NCBI GenBank assembly: GCA_963855995.1 | Contig: OY979718.1 | Location: 26,836,282 to 26,900,281 of the forward strand | Direction of reading: 5' to 3' | From: Muricea muricata | Lineage: Eukaryota > Cnidaria > Anthozoa > Malacalcyonacea > Plexauridae | DNA length: 64,000 bases | Notes under the pieces: generated by a model | Told to the model about the DNA's origin: nothing | The model's database searches: none | Seen by the model: the letters and a program-made list of their open reading frames with translations, nothing else | Translations under genes and position numbers: made by a program | In this document: positions 12,101 through 23,900 of the stretch, one piece after another | Layout: the number at the start of each line of letters is the position of its first letter | Position numbering within the stretch: the first letter of the stretch is position 1

Positions 12101-14061
12101 ATTCACAAAATTTATCATCCGGGGGGGGGAAGTTCCGTTTTTGAAATAACGGTTCGGGATGTTTGTTCATGTTTTACTCAATCATTGTATTTAATAATAA
12201 GGTGTTGGGATATTGTTCAAAGACATGGACTTGACAACAGATAAATGGGCATATAAAATTTCCTGTTTGATGTTCTCACATTAAATATCATTGACTGGCA
12301 GAGAAACATTGCCAACCGTTAACGTACCACCTCACTGTGGTAACACCCCCCTAACTTGAAAATTTTAGGCACCCGTTCTTAAATTGATTAGGAGGCATAG
12401 TTAATCAATTGTAGGGGGGGGTGCTCAAGTTTGTACACGCCAGTACAGATCGTTTGGTTAAGCGACTTCACTATAAAGGCACTCACGTACGCAGCAATTT
12501 TAAACTACTCTTGAGAGATGTACAATTTGCATACACGCGTATATGTATCATATTTTGCTAATGCCTTCTTCGCATATTAAATATTCTTCACTAGAATCGT
12601 TGTAAGTCGCAAGAGAAACTGCAGCGTATGACACTGAGTTCATGCCTTTAGTTTTTCTGCCCCCAACTGCTAAATGGAACAGTAAAATTTATTGTACCAC
12701 CATACCTTGCAAGAATGCAGCTTTTTTTATTCAGACTTCCAGTGCGAGTACAGTGGCTACCGGAACCGATGGAACTTATTCCCGAAATGAAAGGTAGGGT
12801 TTTAATTTACGCCTTCGGCTTGGTTCTAGCTTAAGCGAGTAACCTGGAACAAGTGACGTCCGCCATCTTAGATAAATTTAGTGATACATTTTCATTAAAC
12901 TAATGAGATGATGTGATAAGTGGGATAATGTCAGTTCAGTAAGTTGTTTAGCTATATTAGTAGCCTACAGCAACTTAAAAAACTTGACAGAAATGCCTTG
13001 ACTTAAATGTGTGATATCAAACAGCAAGTAGAAACTAATTTCTAGTTCGTTATCTGACATAGTTATAGAATTACAATACAAGTCCTTATCCATGTTTTTG
13101 TTTTGGTTGACGAAAAATAAGGCTCGTCATCGTTTAACTATCGCTTAACTAACCAATGTTGATGTTTTTAGAAAATTAGCCACTCATGAAACACAAGAAT
13201 TGCTATTGTTGGATTAGGCAAATATACAATACACACTTGACGATGAAGGACAGATTTTGGCATAAAGTGTGACTAACATAGATAATGAGTTAAACTTTTA
13301 TTCTAAAGAGTTTCCAAGCCATCCTTTCTATTTACTAGGTTTTTAATTACTTCTTGTAGATGTTAAAACGATTCGTGATCCCACTTGTGAAGTAACACGC
13401 ACATTCGTAATAATCCAAGATGGCTAACACCTAGCTCACATGTTTCAGTCAAAAACTTGAAGAATCGAGCAAGATATGAAAATGCTGTACAATACTTTTA
13501 ATCCCAATTTTAAAAGTTCTTCTGAATGACTCCATGACATAAACGAACCAATGATTTAAAAGAATACCTTGTTTTTGGCTATCGATAAGAAACTTTGAAG
13601 TAATTATAATATCCGTTGATAAATCTTGCTTTTTTTTCTTTCGTTGTCAAAAATGTAACAACGAATACGACATAATTTACTTCAAAGTTTAATCTTATCG
13701 TGATAAGCAAAAGCGAAAATATCTGTCCATGTTAAAGAAGCCCTCGCCATTCGTCGACAAAAACCGGAACTGAACCATGGGACTAAGGCATCTAGAGAAC
13801 TATCGGTTTTCAGCTAGCTGTATCATATTACACATTTAAAAACACATGCACTTGTAATGTTATTCATTCCTGATGATGACTAAATAAAGTCGAAACGTAG
13901 AATCACAAAAATGTTGTCTTTTTTTGGAGTCACCGTTGTTATGTGTTTTATGTAAACATGTTATCGAAATTTGATTCTTTGCTTTTTCTTTAGTGTTGGA
14001 TTTATTTGCGTGTGTCAGGGTGGCTACACAGGTAGAATTTGCGAAAATAATGCCAAGGAAG
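2530..14061 (+). CDS. Laminin-G plus EGF-repeat extracellular protein (partial, multi-exon)
   Basis: Exons I can support: 2530-3105 (laminin-G), 9638-9918 (two EGF-like), 10874-11190 (two complete EGF-like and the start of another), 12735-12793 (doubtful) and 13994-14061 (EGF end). The junction 9918/10874 keeps frame at phase 1. 11190 (phase 0) to 12735-12793 (59 nt) to 13994 (phase 2) also keeps frame. 3105 (phase 1) does not join 9638 (needs phase 2), so at least one exon between them is missing. A further weak exon candidate lies at 11662-11704. No signal peptide, membrane exon or certain stop was found, so both ends are open. Laminin-G followed by tandem EGF modules is the plan of Crumbs, Eyes-shut and related adhesion or polarity proteins; I cannot say which. 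It should be secreted or a cell-surface ectodomain. Confidence 0.7.
3106..7334 (+). other. Intronic or intergenic sequence, no exon recognised
   Basis: At least one exon of the EGF/laminin-G gene should lie between 3106 and 9637, to reconcile splice phase. I could not identify it. The frame at 5370-5630 follows a good-looking TTTCAG, but its translation has no domain features. Confidence 0.4.
7344..8660. mobile_element. MULE-like non-autonomous element with long TIRs and 9-bp TSD
   Basis: The left end GGCTATTTGTAAAACCAGG matches the reverse complement of the right end CCTGGTTTTACTAATAGCC. Similarity between arms continues about 240 bp inward, through GGAACACCGGAACAC repeats, an ACCGGGGG tract, CTCTGAGTAATAAATAT and ATTGTTATTTATTGAT. 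The 9-bp direct repeat CTATTTCTG flanks it exactly (7335-7343 and 8661-8669). Long TIRs with a 9-bp duplication are typical of Mutator-like elements. The interior has only one 94-codon open frame (7619-7903, - strand) with no transposase features, so it is probably mobilised in trans. Confidence 0.75.
9638..9918 (+). CDS. EGF-like exon (two modules)
   Basis: The acceptor ATAAACAG precedes 9638 and the donor AACG/GTAGGT follows 9918 (phase 1). The translation has an EGF tail (GYKCFCKSGYTSKYCDV) and then NINECKINIPC...VCSNPVGLDYKCAC, a second EGF-like module resembling the calcium-binding type (NxNEC). It splices in frame to the exon at 10874, giving DFNG|KRSC. Confidence 0.85.
10409..10576 (+). 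mobile_element. LINE 3' remnant (end of ORF2) with tail
   Basis: A 56-codon frame begins NTLPDELRRKES and contains NDARTWKSVC before a TAG stop. This is the style of C-terminal ends of CR1/L2-type reverse-transcriptase ORFs. It is followed by a T/G-rich 3' region and an (AAAT)n tail at about 10789-10813, as expected for a 5'-truncated LINE. It sits in the intron between two EGF exons. Confidence 0.6.
10789..10813 (+). repeat. (AAAT)n microsatellite, probable LINE tail
   Basis: About six AATA repeats end the LINE remnant that starts at 10409. Confidence 0.8.
10874..11190 (+). CDS. EGF-repeat exon (two full modules plus a start)
   Basis: The acceptor CTTTTTAG precedes 10874 and the donor GATAAG/GTATAC follows 11190 (phase 0). 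The first module ends YSCECDVGWTGIFC. The second starts LDECSLGYC, has the NTQGSYTC core and ends CEPGYTGRNC. A third opens as DNCSESPCLHEGICRDK. The DxDEC and DIDNC openings with the aromatic-glycine cores are the calcium-binding EGF pattern used in Notch/Crumbs-like ectodomains. The antisense frame at 10916-11158 is a shadow. Confidence 0.92.
11191..12734 (+). other. Intron; one weak micro-exon candidate
   Basis: 11662-11704 (43 nt) lies between a good acceptor (TTTTCGTTCAG) and a TACAG/GTTACT donor, but including it breaks the phase to 13994. The rest is non-coding, with a G-run at 12121-12129. Confidence 0.4.
12735..12793 (+). CDS. Candidate 59-nt exon within the EGF gene, frame ambiguous
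   Basis: The strong acceptor CTTTTTTTATTCAG and donor GAAAG/GTAGGG bound 59 nt. Read at phase 0 from the previous exon, it gives a 19-residue S/T-rich insert and restores the phase needed for 13994. Read one frame over, it gives FQCEYSGYR, which looks like the end of an EGF module but hits a TGA just before the donor. It may be an exon with an unusual loop insert, or a decayed or alternative EGF exon. Confidence 0.4.
13870..13896 (+). other. CTGATGA...GAAAC hammerhead-like motif
   Basis: CTGATGA, a GACT/AGTC stem with an A/T loop, and GAAAC follow one another. This is the order of the conserved core of a hammerhead ribozyme. One extra nucleotide separates CTGATGA from the stem, which weakens the match. 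A related sequence is at 32706. Confidence 0.3.
13994..14061 (+). CDS. EGF-module end exon
   Basis: The acceptor CTTTTTCTTTAG precedes 13994 (phase 2) and the donor GGAAG/GTAATG follows 14061 (phase 1). The translation VGFICVCQGGYTGRIC is a clear EGF C-terminal half that completes a module begun in an earlier exon. No continuation was identified with confidence. Confidence 0.75.
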
Positions 14062-14831
14062 GTAATGTAGAGGAGGTCTGGTTGTTTCTTTGTTGTTTTT
14101 AGATCACGCATGCGTCATTACTATATAGTGCTGTTTTTGGCGTCCATTTCTGAAAACAACTGCATAAATTGCAGTGATATCAGTGAAACATATACTATGA
14201 TGGTTCTATTAAACATGTACGTTAAATCGAACTATCATGTATATAGTTACGGAAATTGTCGACTCGCAATGTGCGAGATCCCCATAAGACAAATCCCGTA
14301 AATATACTATAAAAATGACATAATTCCACTGTATTTCCACATTGTATACTATTTGGAGACCAGAATTACCTTGGAATTGAAACTTCATTTTTCATACTTT
14401 TCGTATACTGTATCTGCAGTAGCTATACAGGGTGTATAAAATTGAAATCACTCAACGTCGCGAAGCGGCTTGAAGTTTTTTACAAATAAAGATTGCTTGG
14501 GTACTTATGTTGTAAAATAAACCAAAAATTGCGAAATTTAAATGTTTACAGCCCAGCCTGGAGCAGATGCGTATATTCGAACACATTAAAAATGGCTTAC
14601 TAACGAAATTGGAACGCTCAAATGTAATTTTGAGTCGGTAGGTATAAAATTTGTTATGTGTTTTATTGCTGCTCAAAATTTCAAGAGAATGATTTTCTCG
14701 AGTTTAAGTTATTCAAAACGCCACGCGAACTTGAATTTTTCTAAATAAGAATTGTTTTTAATTTCTTAAGAAAAGTTCTAATTTTAATTAAATGTCTCTT
14801 GGGAGTTGTATGCAAATTATCTAAATGCATA

Positions 14832-15362
14832 AATTAAAGGGAAATGGCAACAAAATTTTTTATCGTCTCATTTGAAAGAGATTCCAAAACAATATATAAA
14901 AGTCTATTACAGAATTTTTATGTCTGCCTTATTTGGTGAGATATTTTGACTTGAAATCTTTAGTTGTCCGCCATCTTGGATATTTGCGGATATGCACGAC
15001 ACGTCACAACAGCGATCACGCGATTTTTTTTCTTACGACACAATGGTTAATATGCTCTCATAGCCGCATGTACGGCAAGTGCTTCGGATTTCAGCACGGA
15101 CTGAGAAGACTTCAAACAATATTTGATTGTTGGTAGGTATTTAAGAGGATTTTCGAGTGGCTTATCCCTGTTGTGACGTCACCAAAACATTGTTAATGAG
15201 GTTAAAAATTAATCCAAGATGGCGGACAGATCGTTGATTGAGATGAGAATATCTCCTGAAGTAAAACAGATATAAAAATTTTGCAATACACTTCTATTTA
15301 CTGTTTTAGAGTTTCTTTCAAATGAGGCGATAAAATTTTTTGTTGCCATTTCCTTTAAGCAT
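14832..15362. repeat. Foldback element with about 180-bp arms
   Basis: The left arm starts GGGAAATGGCAACAAAATTT and contains CCGCCATCTTGGAT. The right arm carries the reverse complements (ATCCAAGATGGCGG, then AAATTTTTTGTTGCCATTTCC). The loop is about 150 bp. No coding capacity. It is probably a MITE-type element. Confidence 0.65.
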
Positions 15363-16288
15363 GCACAAAATCAATTTTGCTTAAAATATAGAGCTTTGCG
15401 CGACGTTTTGAACGGCTTATACTCAAGCACATTTTCTGAAATTTTGAACATGACTACAACCCCCGACTCATTTTCCAGCTACCAAGTAAAAATTACTTTT
15501 AAGCATTAAAGTTTCGTGCGCGAGCCGTATTTAACTTGTTGTAAAAGACACAACCCCCCGGGTTTTGAAGTTTTGAATTTCTTAAATTTTCTGTTTATTC
15601 GACATTATAAGCACCCAGCACCCATTTCAGTAAAAAATTCGTACATTGAGGCGTTTCACGAAGTAGAGAGCGATTTCAGATTGGTTCAGTTTCTTATACA
15701 CCAGAAATCATGCAACTGACTCAATAACAGAGAAATTTTCTCTAATTAATGAAAAAGCCAAACTAATTGTACAGACATGTGTATAGAAAGTATTATATAA
15801 TACTTCCATCACCGCAAATCTGTGGCATATATGTCCATGCGTACCAATTTCGACAAAAATCCATCAAATGTAAATGTCAGTTTTCATCCTGGAAGGTTCT
15901 CTTATAAGGATACACGGATATTGGGATATATAAGGATTTGGCCAGCTATCCCTTGGACGTATAAACTTTAACACAATAAAAGCTTTCTTGTTCGTTATAA
16001 TCGTCTTAAAGAAGATCGTTTCAGTTAGCAACCTGTTCCAACGTCCAAATGCTGTTTTCCACTAACAATTTTCTTCGTTCGAAGCGGCGGCCTTGTCCTT
16101 ACAAGTTCAGTGTAGAGAAAATATCACGTAAATCTAGTATTGAGAAGCTTTCGATCCGTAAACCTTGCAATGCTAAATTTACGTACTGTTTACTTGTCTT
16201 TAAAAAAGATTATTCTCAGATGAAAGTTTAAAGAAAAACGGAAAAGTCGCCCCGCGCGCTAAAATATTCTCTCGTGGAAAACCGCGAC

Positions 16289-16625
16289 TTAAGAAAGGAA
16301 GAGGAATAGACAAATTTGGCTAAAAATGTTTTCCCGTTGCCACCTAATTCCCAACTTTGGATTATTCACATGGTTGGATACTATTGTTGTCGTTTGCGGA
16401 AGAGTATACTAGGACAAAAGTAACCAGGCATACGAGTAATGAATACGAGTTATTCACTCATGTCCATACTTCTAAATGCGTAGTTACTTTTGTCCTCCGT
16501 TACGCTGCCGCAAGCTAATATAATAGTAAGTAGGCATGTGAGTGATCTTAAAATGTGAATTGGGCATAAGCAAACGTTAGCCAAATTTGCTTGTTCGCCC
16601 TTCCTTACGAAGTGCACCACTTAAT
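16289..16625. repeat. Inverted-repeat (hairpin) element
   Basis: The left arm includes GACAAATTTGGCTAA and GGACAAAAGTAAC. The right arm includes GTTACTTTTGTCC and TTAGCCAAATTTG in reverse order. The whole unit folds on itself with a short central loop. Confidence 0.6.
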
Positions 16626-16799
16626 TAAGTGTCGAGCTTTCCAAAATCTCGCACATTTTCATTTATGAAACACGGGTAATTTTTATTTGTGTAACATGAA
16701 TCACAACGTTTTCTTTACTTCAACGCAATGCTTGATGGTGACGACATTTGGGAAAACCTTACAAAAAAATCTTACTAAACTATAAAACCTTACAAAAAA

Positions 16800-17045
16800 A
16801 TCACACATGATTTCACATGTGAAATTTTGTGCGAAATTGAAACATTTCACATGTGGCAATGGTCATTTCACATGTGAAATTTTATAGGTGATATTTGCGT
16901 TTCACAGTCTTATTTTTTCACATGTGAAATTATATATTATGTGTGAAAGTTAATTTCGCATATCAAATTATCATTATAATTTCCTATGTGGAATTAGGAC
17001 ATATCACTTGCGAAAAGTCATTTTCACAAGTGAAATCAAATTTCG
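16800..17045. repeat. Cluster of TTTCACATGTGAAA-type palindromes
   Basis: About nine exact or near copies of the self-complementary word (T)TTCACATGTGAAA or its variants (CACAAGTGAA, TATGTGTGAAA) occur within 250 bp, at irregular spacing of 15-45 bp. No gene is nearby. Confidence 0.8.
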
Positions 17046-20000
17046 CACGCATGGTGCTTCCGGAAGGTCGATGTTGAGTTGCCCAAATCTGCTCCTCCTG
17101 TGAGGTTTGTTTTTGCAAATTTCTCTCGTATATTTTCTACAATGAGGAATTTTGTATCTTTTAAAATCACCATCAGGAAAACGTCCAATTTTCGGTTGTC
17201 CATAATTATTACTAAATGCTATTTGTGTTACAAAAGTTAAATTCAAAATTTCACGTTGTAAGAATATCCTCAAGGAAACGAGCGACGTCTACCAAATATC
17301 ACAACGCTTGAGGTAAGCAAGTAGGTAATGTTTACTTTTGTTAAAGATAGTGGACAGTCCGTTTTGCGCACCGATTCCGCTCATAATAAAGGGAGATTCC
17401 GAGAAATGTAGATTGCCCAAATTTCAGAATTGAGACTCTGGTTTACATCATTTATGGACAGAGAAAACGAAAACATAATTATTCTGTTACTATAAATACA
17501 CTACCTTTAAAATTATGCAGTTATTGGATGATTAATAACTGATGGAACATTCATCCGCTTTTGTTCCTTTTCCAATATCAAACTAAACAAAAAATCAGAC
17601 CAGGCAGACCCGAGGGGGGGGGGACTAACTGGGGTCCCCTTGCTCAAACTATAAGGCAGAAACAAATTATCAGCGAGACTTCTGAGTAATGAAAATGTTT
17701 AATGTTGTTTTTGGAAGATCAAAATACCGTAAAGTCCTCCGAAGGGCAGCTTGTGCCATTTCATATTGTACACCTTTACAATTCTTTGACCAGGGCCCGC
17801 ATAACTGTACAACGTTACCCCACTGCTTAAAATGAAATGTTTGCGATATTACGCAAATCCAACTTCGCAATTAAGTATACATGGCATCACATATCGAAAT
17901 AGAAAATCAACACCCAAATAGTATATTTGCTTTAGTAACCAATTAGAAGCCATAAAAATGTTGACACTAGTAGTTCCATAATAATAATAATAATAATATA
18001 AAAATAACAAAAAAATTGATAATTTTTTCTCTTCATGGGTATTTTTAGTCTTTTAGGGTACATGTATAAAAAAGGTGATCAAACTTTGGAGTGCTCTGAT
18101 CCGTTCATAACTTAATGTACAGATTAGGCTTTCAGCTCTTGATTGTCACCATTATTTTCTGTGAAATTTTGAGCAGATACGAAAGGAAAAATTGAGCAAG
18201 TACGAAGAGAAGAAAATTTCATTGATTACTGATCTGTCACAAGAAACAATCAACGTGGCCAATAAGATGTATTAATTTTTCCTACAGCTACCTAAGCTAA
18301 AATTTGACAAGTTTAATAGCCAAATTTATGGGATTAGTTTTCAATAGATTTGCAATAAATTGAATAATGCTATGAAAAATGCGATTTCTATCTGATTCGT
18401 ATTTGTTCAATTTTTCTTCAAACTTAACAATAACGGCGACATTCAAAAGCTAAATGCCTGCATAGTCTTCCTATGTATAACTGTGAAATACTTATTTCTG
18501 CATGTTAAATATTGAGCGCCCTAGAGCATTCTAAAGTATATTACTTTTTTTAAATACCCTGCATATCCAACATTCTTCTGGACGAGAGATAGAAACCTTG
18601 CCCATTGAATTCGTTATCATTATTATTTATTTGAAGCATATTTCACAGCACTCCACCGTTCACTTTCCGAATTGTATTGTTTTCCAGAAAGATACGCTCC
18701 TCGTTCGATGACTGCAGGCCATATACTATCAGTCTGTCATGCTTAAAGCATGCTCAGCCTGTTTCATCTAGATTCTGTAGTGTAACTCGAAGCATGTGAA
18801 GGAGAATTGTCGTGCATGCATATTTAGAGTTTTTCAAAATTGTTTGCTGAATCATAGTCAAAAGTTTCCAAAAATGCACAATACCGTCGATAACCTTATG
18901 TCGATCTTTACGTCGTCCTCAAACCAACATGGCCTGATCATGCTGTCACCAACTATAGCAGCCTAAAACATAACCCTCCTCCTTGTTCACGACGCGCTCG
19001 GACCGGAGCAAAACCGTTCGAGGAGATCCATCCTCTGATCCGACGATCAGGTCAATCTAATGTAGCGCGGCATTCATAAGCGAATATCAAGGACAAGAAT
19101 TAAATCAGTTTTCATGTATTTTTCTGCGCATTCAATCCTTCTGTCGTTTGTGGACTTCCTCACGAGAGCTACTTCTTTCAAAGCTTTCCAACGAGTTGCG
19201 CACGACAGTTCGGGCATATCTAAGCAAGCGTAAAGCATCTGACTACTTGACGCTAATGGCGTCTATATAGTACTTTTCCGATGAATTTGCCGCAGTCTTC
19301 AATAATCTTATCTTACTAAACCTCGCCTGAACGCATTTCGTAATTCCATCCGGATGACTCGCTGCAACGTTAACTTAATTCTCATCAACCGAGCGCGAGA
19401 TCTGTACAGACCGGGCTATTTTTCCCACAGACCGAGCCCGTAGGGAGATGTCTGTAAAAAAAGACCGAGGCTCCACATTTCGCTGTACGGACCAAGCAAG
19501 CGAGGTTAACAAAAAGTTGATTTTATGACTTCAAATCACGTGCTTATTTAATAACCTGCTGCATATAATAAACTCTTTATACGTTCACAAAATTTGTATT
19601 GTCGGGGAAACTTTCTGCTTTGTCCTTTCTGCGACTCGTTTTCATGCACGGTTTGAATTTGCACTTATATTTGGCTTTTTACGTTTAGTTTTGCTGTCTT
19701 GTTTTAAAATGTGTTGTTTTTTTGCAGACTTTTGTTAAGTTTTAAACAGCGAAACACCTTAAAATTAGTTTAACAAAGTTTGCTGCTTTAGTATTTGTAA
19801 TAGAAGTTTAATTTTGTCAAAAATATAAAAAATCAAAACTACTTTTTTTTGCGGCCATTTTGAATGTTTCCGTAACGGACCGGCCGACAATTACGGGGAA
19901 GTACTGGACCGCTGAAAGTGCTTTTCAGCCAATCACAGGTCGCTATTTCACCGACTTTATGCTTGCCAAATAATGTTTTTATTGTGTGCGGTATCTCGTC

Positions 20001-20929
20001 GCAGAACTTTAAATCTCGATAAAGCTACCGACCGTTTAAATGGTTCTCTTGTGATAAACTCCTTTTCCCGCCTGTACACTTAAAGCTGTCCAATCTAACT
20101 TTAAGCAAGTCGCCAGTTACACACCCCAGCGACGGTACTATTGCAGGACACGTACTTTAAGAAACTGGGCTCTAATTCTGTCCAAGCTGATTGTTTTCAA
20201 TGAGCGTAACTGTTTAGCAAGAAACGACTTATCTGTTAGATTGAGCTTAAATTGAGAGCAATATTTGCCTTTAATCCTGTAAGGTTGAAGTAGCAAATGA
20301 AGTAGGTAATTTGTCAGCTAAAGACTGTCCGATTTGTGCGAAAAATTCATTCATTACTGTGGCAATGGACTTTCAACTTGTACAATATAGGCCATGAGAA
20401 ACTAGACAGGTTGGATTGGATACATAATTTTAATTAATTTTTTGTAATGTTTTTCTAGTATATTCATGTTACTACCCGACTATATATAGTTTCTTTTGAA
20501 ATCAACCTAAAATACAATTGATTCCGCTAAAAATTAGTCCGGCAAAGCAAGAACATTAAAAGCTTATAATTAACGAGCCGGATGCGAGCCGTATGATTTC
20601 TTGCTCTAGCAGTGAAAAATTCACACAATTATAAAACCGTTAAAATTCTGATAATTTCGTAGAAAAAAAACATGTCTAAAAAAAAATTAATAATAAATAG
20701 TTATACAACTACAACTACAGTATTATCATGTCATCATAATCAAATTATAAATATGCTATAACAACCTTATCAACTTTGCCATCGACCATTCACACTTGAA
20801 CAGTGATGTATAAAATTATTTAGAAGTTCACACACACAAAACATAACACATCAATCGTTGTAGTTTGGGACCTAGCACGCGTTAGAAAATAACGTACGCG
20901 TGCAGTCCCTTATACCAAGTTATTTACTT
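17046..20929. other. Gene-poor stretch
   Basis: No exon with domain features was recognised. A good acceptor at 18687 opens a short frame (18688-18746) that fits the phase of the upstream EGF exon but encodes nothing recognisable. G/C-richer blocks at 19390-19510 and 19860-19930 look like old repeats. Confidence 0.4.
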
Positions 20930-23900
20930 TCAAGTTTCACCGACTTTGACGGCTTTTTTGCCTTTTCCAGAATGTTTCGACATTGTCTGGGCACATTCGC
21001 GATCAGCTTTAGTTATCTTGGAGAAATCCAATTTTTCTAGTTGTGGTATTCTGCTGATAATGTAATCTCTATACCCCTTCGCATCTTCAACTGGATTGCC
21101 ATGCACAGTGAGTGATTTGAGGTTACGCAATGATGCAAGTTTATCGATCTCCGTTATTTTGTCGATGCCGTTTCCATGTAAGTTGAGAAGTTTCAACTCA
21201 GGGTATTGCAAGATCACCTAAATATATTCACATGTACTTTTTCATATATTTTTATGCCCATTGCACGATATACCTTTTTAGTCTTAGCATGGGAAAACGA
21301 GCCCTTTTCTAGCCATGTTTTTTTCCTGTTTACTAGTTACGGGTAAAGTTCGAATGTGGCATCTGTACAAAAGGACCTTTTTAAAGAGATAAGCTTGAAT
21401 GGCATCAACCTAGCTCTTGTTAAATATATATTGTAAGCGATGCGACCGGAAATGAATAAGCATGTTTGGTGCACCAATAACATTTCTTAAACCCGGTGCA
21501 CACTAGAGCTATGTCGTCAGTCGTGACTGTTGGCTTAAGCTGTTTCCTTAAGTGTGCGGTGTCATATTCTGTGATTTTCGCTACGCTTGCCATCGGCGTC
21601 AGATATTCAACATGTTGAATAATTTTGTGCACGAATGAGCATTTCCTCACAGTGTGCGCGCGCTCTGAGCTGACAGCTCAGTAATCCATGCCAATCCGCA
21701 TGCTTTTCATCGCTTATTTGATCGACTCAAAATGACGAAATTTGATGAAAGTTACGATTCTAGCTCGTCAGAAGAGGAAGAAATTTTGGCATTTGCTTTA
21801 CCTTTTGTTACTGCGCTTGAGTGCGGCTAATCGTAAGACGTGGGTAAAATCTTGGGTTTCACTCCTCCAAGCACAAGGGGAATGTGCAAATATTGTTCGT
21901 GAATTGAATAGACAATTTGCATAATAAACTAACATTTGATCAAGGCAAAAAGAACAAAATCGTTTACTGCAGTCAGAAAGAGCATCTTGAAATTAGTAGA
22001 ATTGCAAAGTTTGGTGGCGAAAGGTTGTAAAATAGGGAAAATATAGCCCTGCGAACTTTGCAAATTTTGTCTATATTTGTATTACGCGCGGAAAAATCCG
22101 CGCGTAATACGAATATATACAAAACTTGCAAACTTCGCAGGGTAATATTTTCCGTGTTTTAAAACGTTTCGCCGCCAAACACGGCAATTCTACCAATTTT
22201 AAGATGCTCTTTCTAACTGTAGTAAAATATTTCGTTCTGGCTGCCCATAGTTTATCCTTTAGTCTATCATGCAAATTGTCCATTGCGAAGATCCCGAAAA
22301 GTTCAGACAATATCACCGATTGCACACAGTTTCATGGTATCACCATTTATCGTAAAGAAAGACACTCAACTACGTTGTGCTTTAAAGCCCATCGAAGTGA
22401 TAAAAAGCATGCGCATTGACATCGATTACTGAGCTGTCAGCTCAGAGCGCGCGCACACTGCACTTTGAGAAAAAAGAATGGAGGACAATGATTTCATTGC
22501 ATGGGGGGGGGGGTGGTGCAAAAACATCTCCCCCTCCGTATTTTGTTTATACAGAGTTGCAAAAATGTTATTGGTGCACAATGAGAAACGCTTAACTGCA
22601 CGAAAAACGCTTAATCTAACGATGAATTTCCTTAGTTTTCTGGCAGTCGCTAACCTTATCGATAGTTGTTAAATAGTTGAACGACAAATCCAACCACGAG
22701 AGTTGAGAAGGATTTTCGAGAAGATTTTCCATCGTGTCCTCGAATCCATTGAAATTACTTAGAGCATTGTTATTTAAACGCACAGCATTTGTTTTGTACT
22801 TGCCGCTGTCTTCTTGTTTCTAAAAGAGCAGTGAAAAACCTTGAATGGGACACATTGCGATGACTATGTGAATACAACGTGCATGCATGTTGATATCCTT
22901 CCCTTGACAGGTATGATCACAAGATAATAGGATTAAGATAATTACAGCTTTATCAAGAGCGTGAACATGATTACAATTCGATAGAACGGAATACGGGGTG
23001 CAGCTGTCCACAAAACTCGACGGACCAATCGATTTCAGAATAAATTAATTTACTAGCAACATTCTGCGTTGCAATTTGGCTGCTAGGAGAAAACCAGCTG
23101 AATCTCTGGACCAACAATCAAGCTTAAGATATTCAGTGCAATATTTCTGTGTTTTGCATGATGATCGGATTGTTAGCGACACCTGGTGTGACGATCAGCA
23201 ACATATATACTACTTATGCACTTGACCTGGACACCTGAAATGCTTTATATAATTTTACAATTTTTATGTAACTACACTGTGCCTCGGGGAAAAATTATGT
23301 TTTGTGATCCTTAGAGCAGTGGTGTTTGCAGATAAAGCAAAACCAAAGGATACATTGTCAGGGAATTACACACTTCTTTCCTGATGTTAGTAGTAGAATG
23401 AATTTGCTATTTTTTATAAGGAACACGACAAAAAAACTGCTTCAGTCTGATCATTCTGCCTATAATTAATTTTAAACAAAATTTCACTAAACAAATATGA
23501 CAGGGAAAGCATGGTCCATGTACAACTGTCCTCCATGTTTAGCCAGGGACTGTTATGTGCACTGCTATAATTTATGGTAATATTTTGCAAGCTTGTACTA
23601 TTATAACAGCTTTTGTCAACAGATGGATAAAACGAATATTAAAAGATTTAATGAATACATCAACAATGGCTAAAATGAAAATGACTGTATTTATGTACTT
23701 TACTAACTTTAGACATAGATCAACCAATTAAGAACAGGACAATCATATTTAACACTCAAACAGCAAGTAACTACTTAGGTAACTAGCACCCTTGATCACA
23801 AGTAGAAATGATATAGTCAGAAATTCTGTTTATGTTTCATTCAAGCATCATGAAACCCTCAGACTTACAATCAGTTTCTGTCTTGAGTCTTAATTATAAT

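Noticed and set aside
17004..17273. 89-codon frame on the - strand
   Set aside because: It starts inside the palindrome cluster and shows no domain.
18688..18746. Possible terminal exon of the EGF gene (good acceptor, phase fits 14061)
   Set aside because: It encodes only about 19 featureless residues and lies 4.6 kb downstream, too weak to call.
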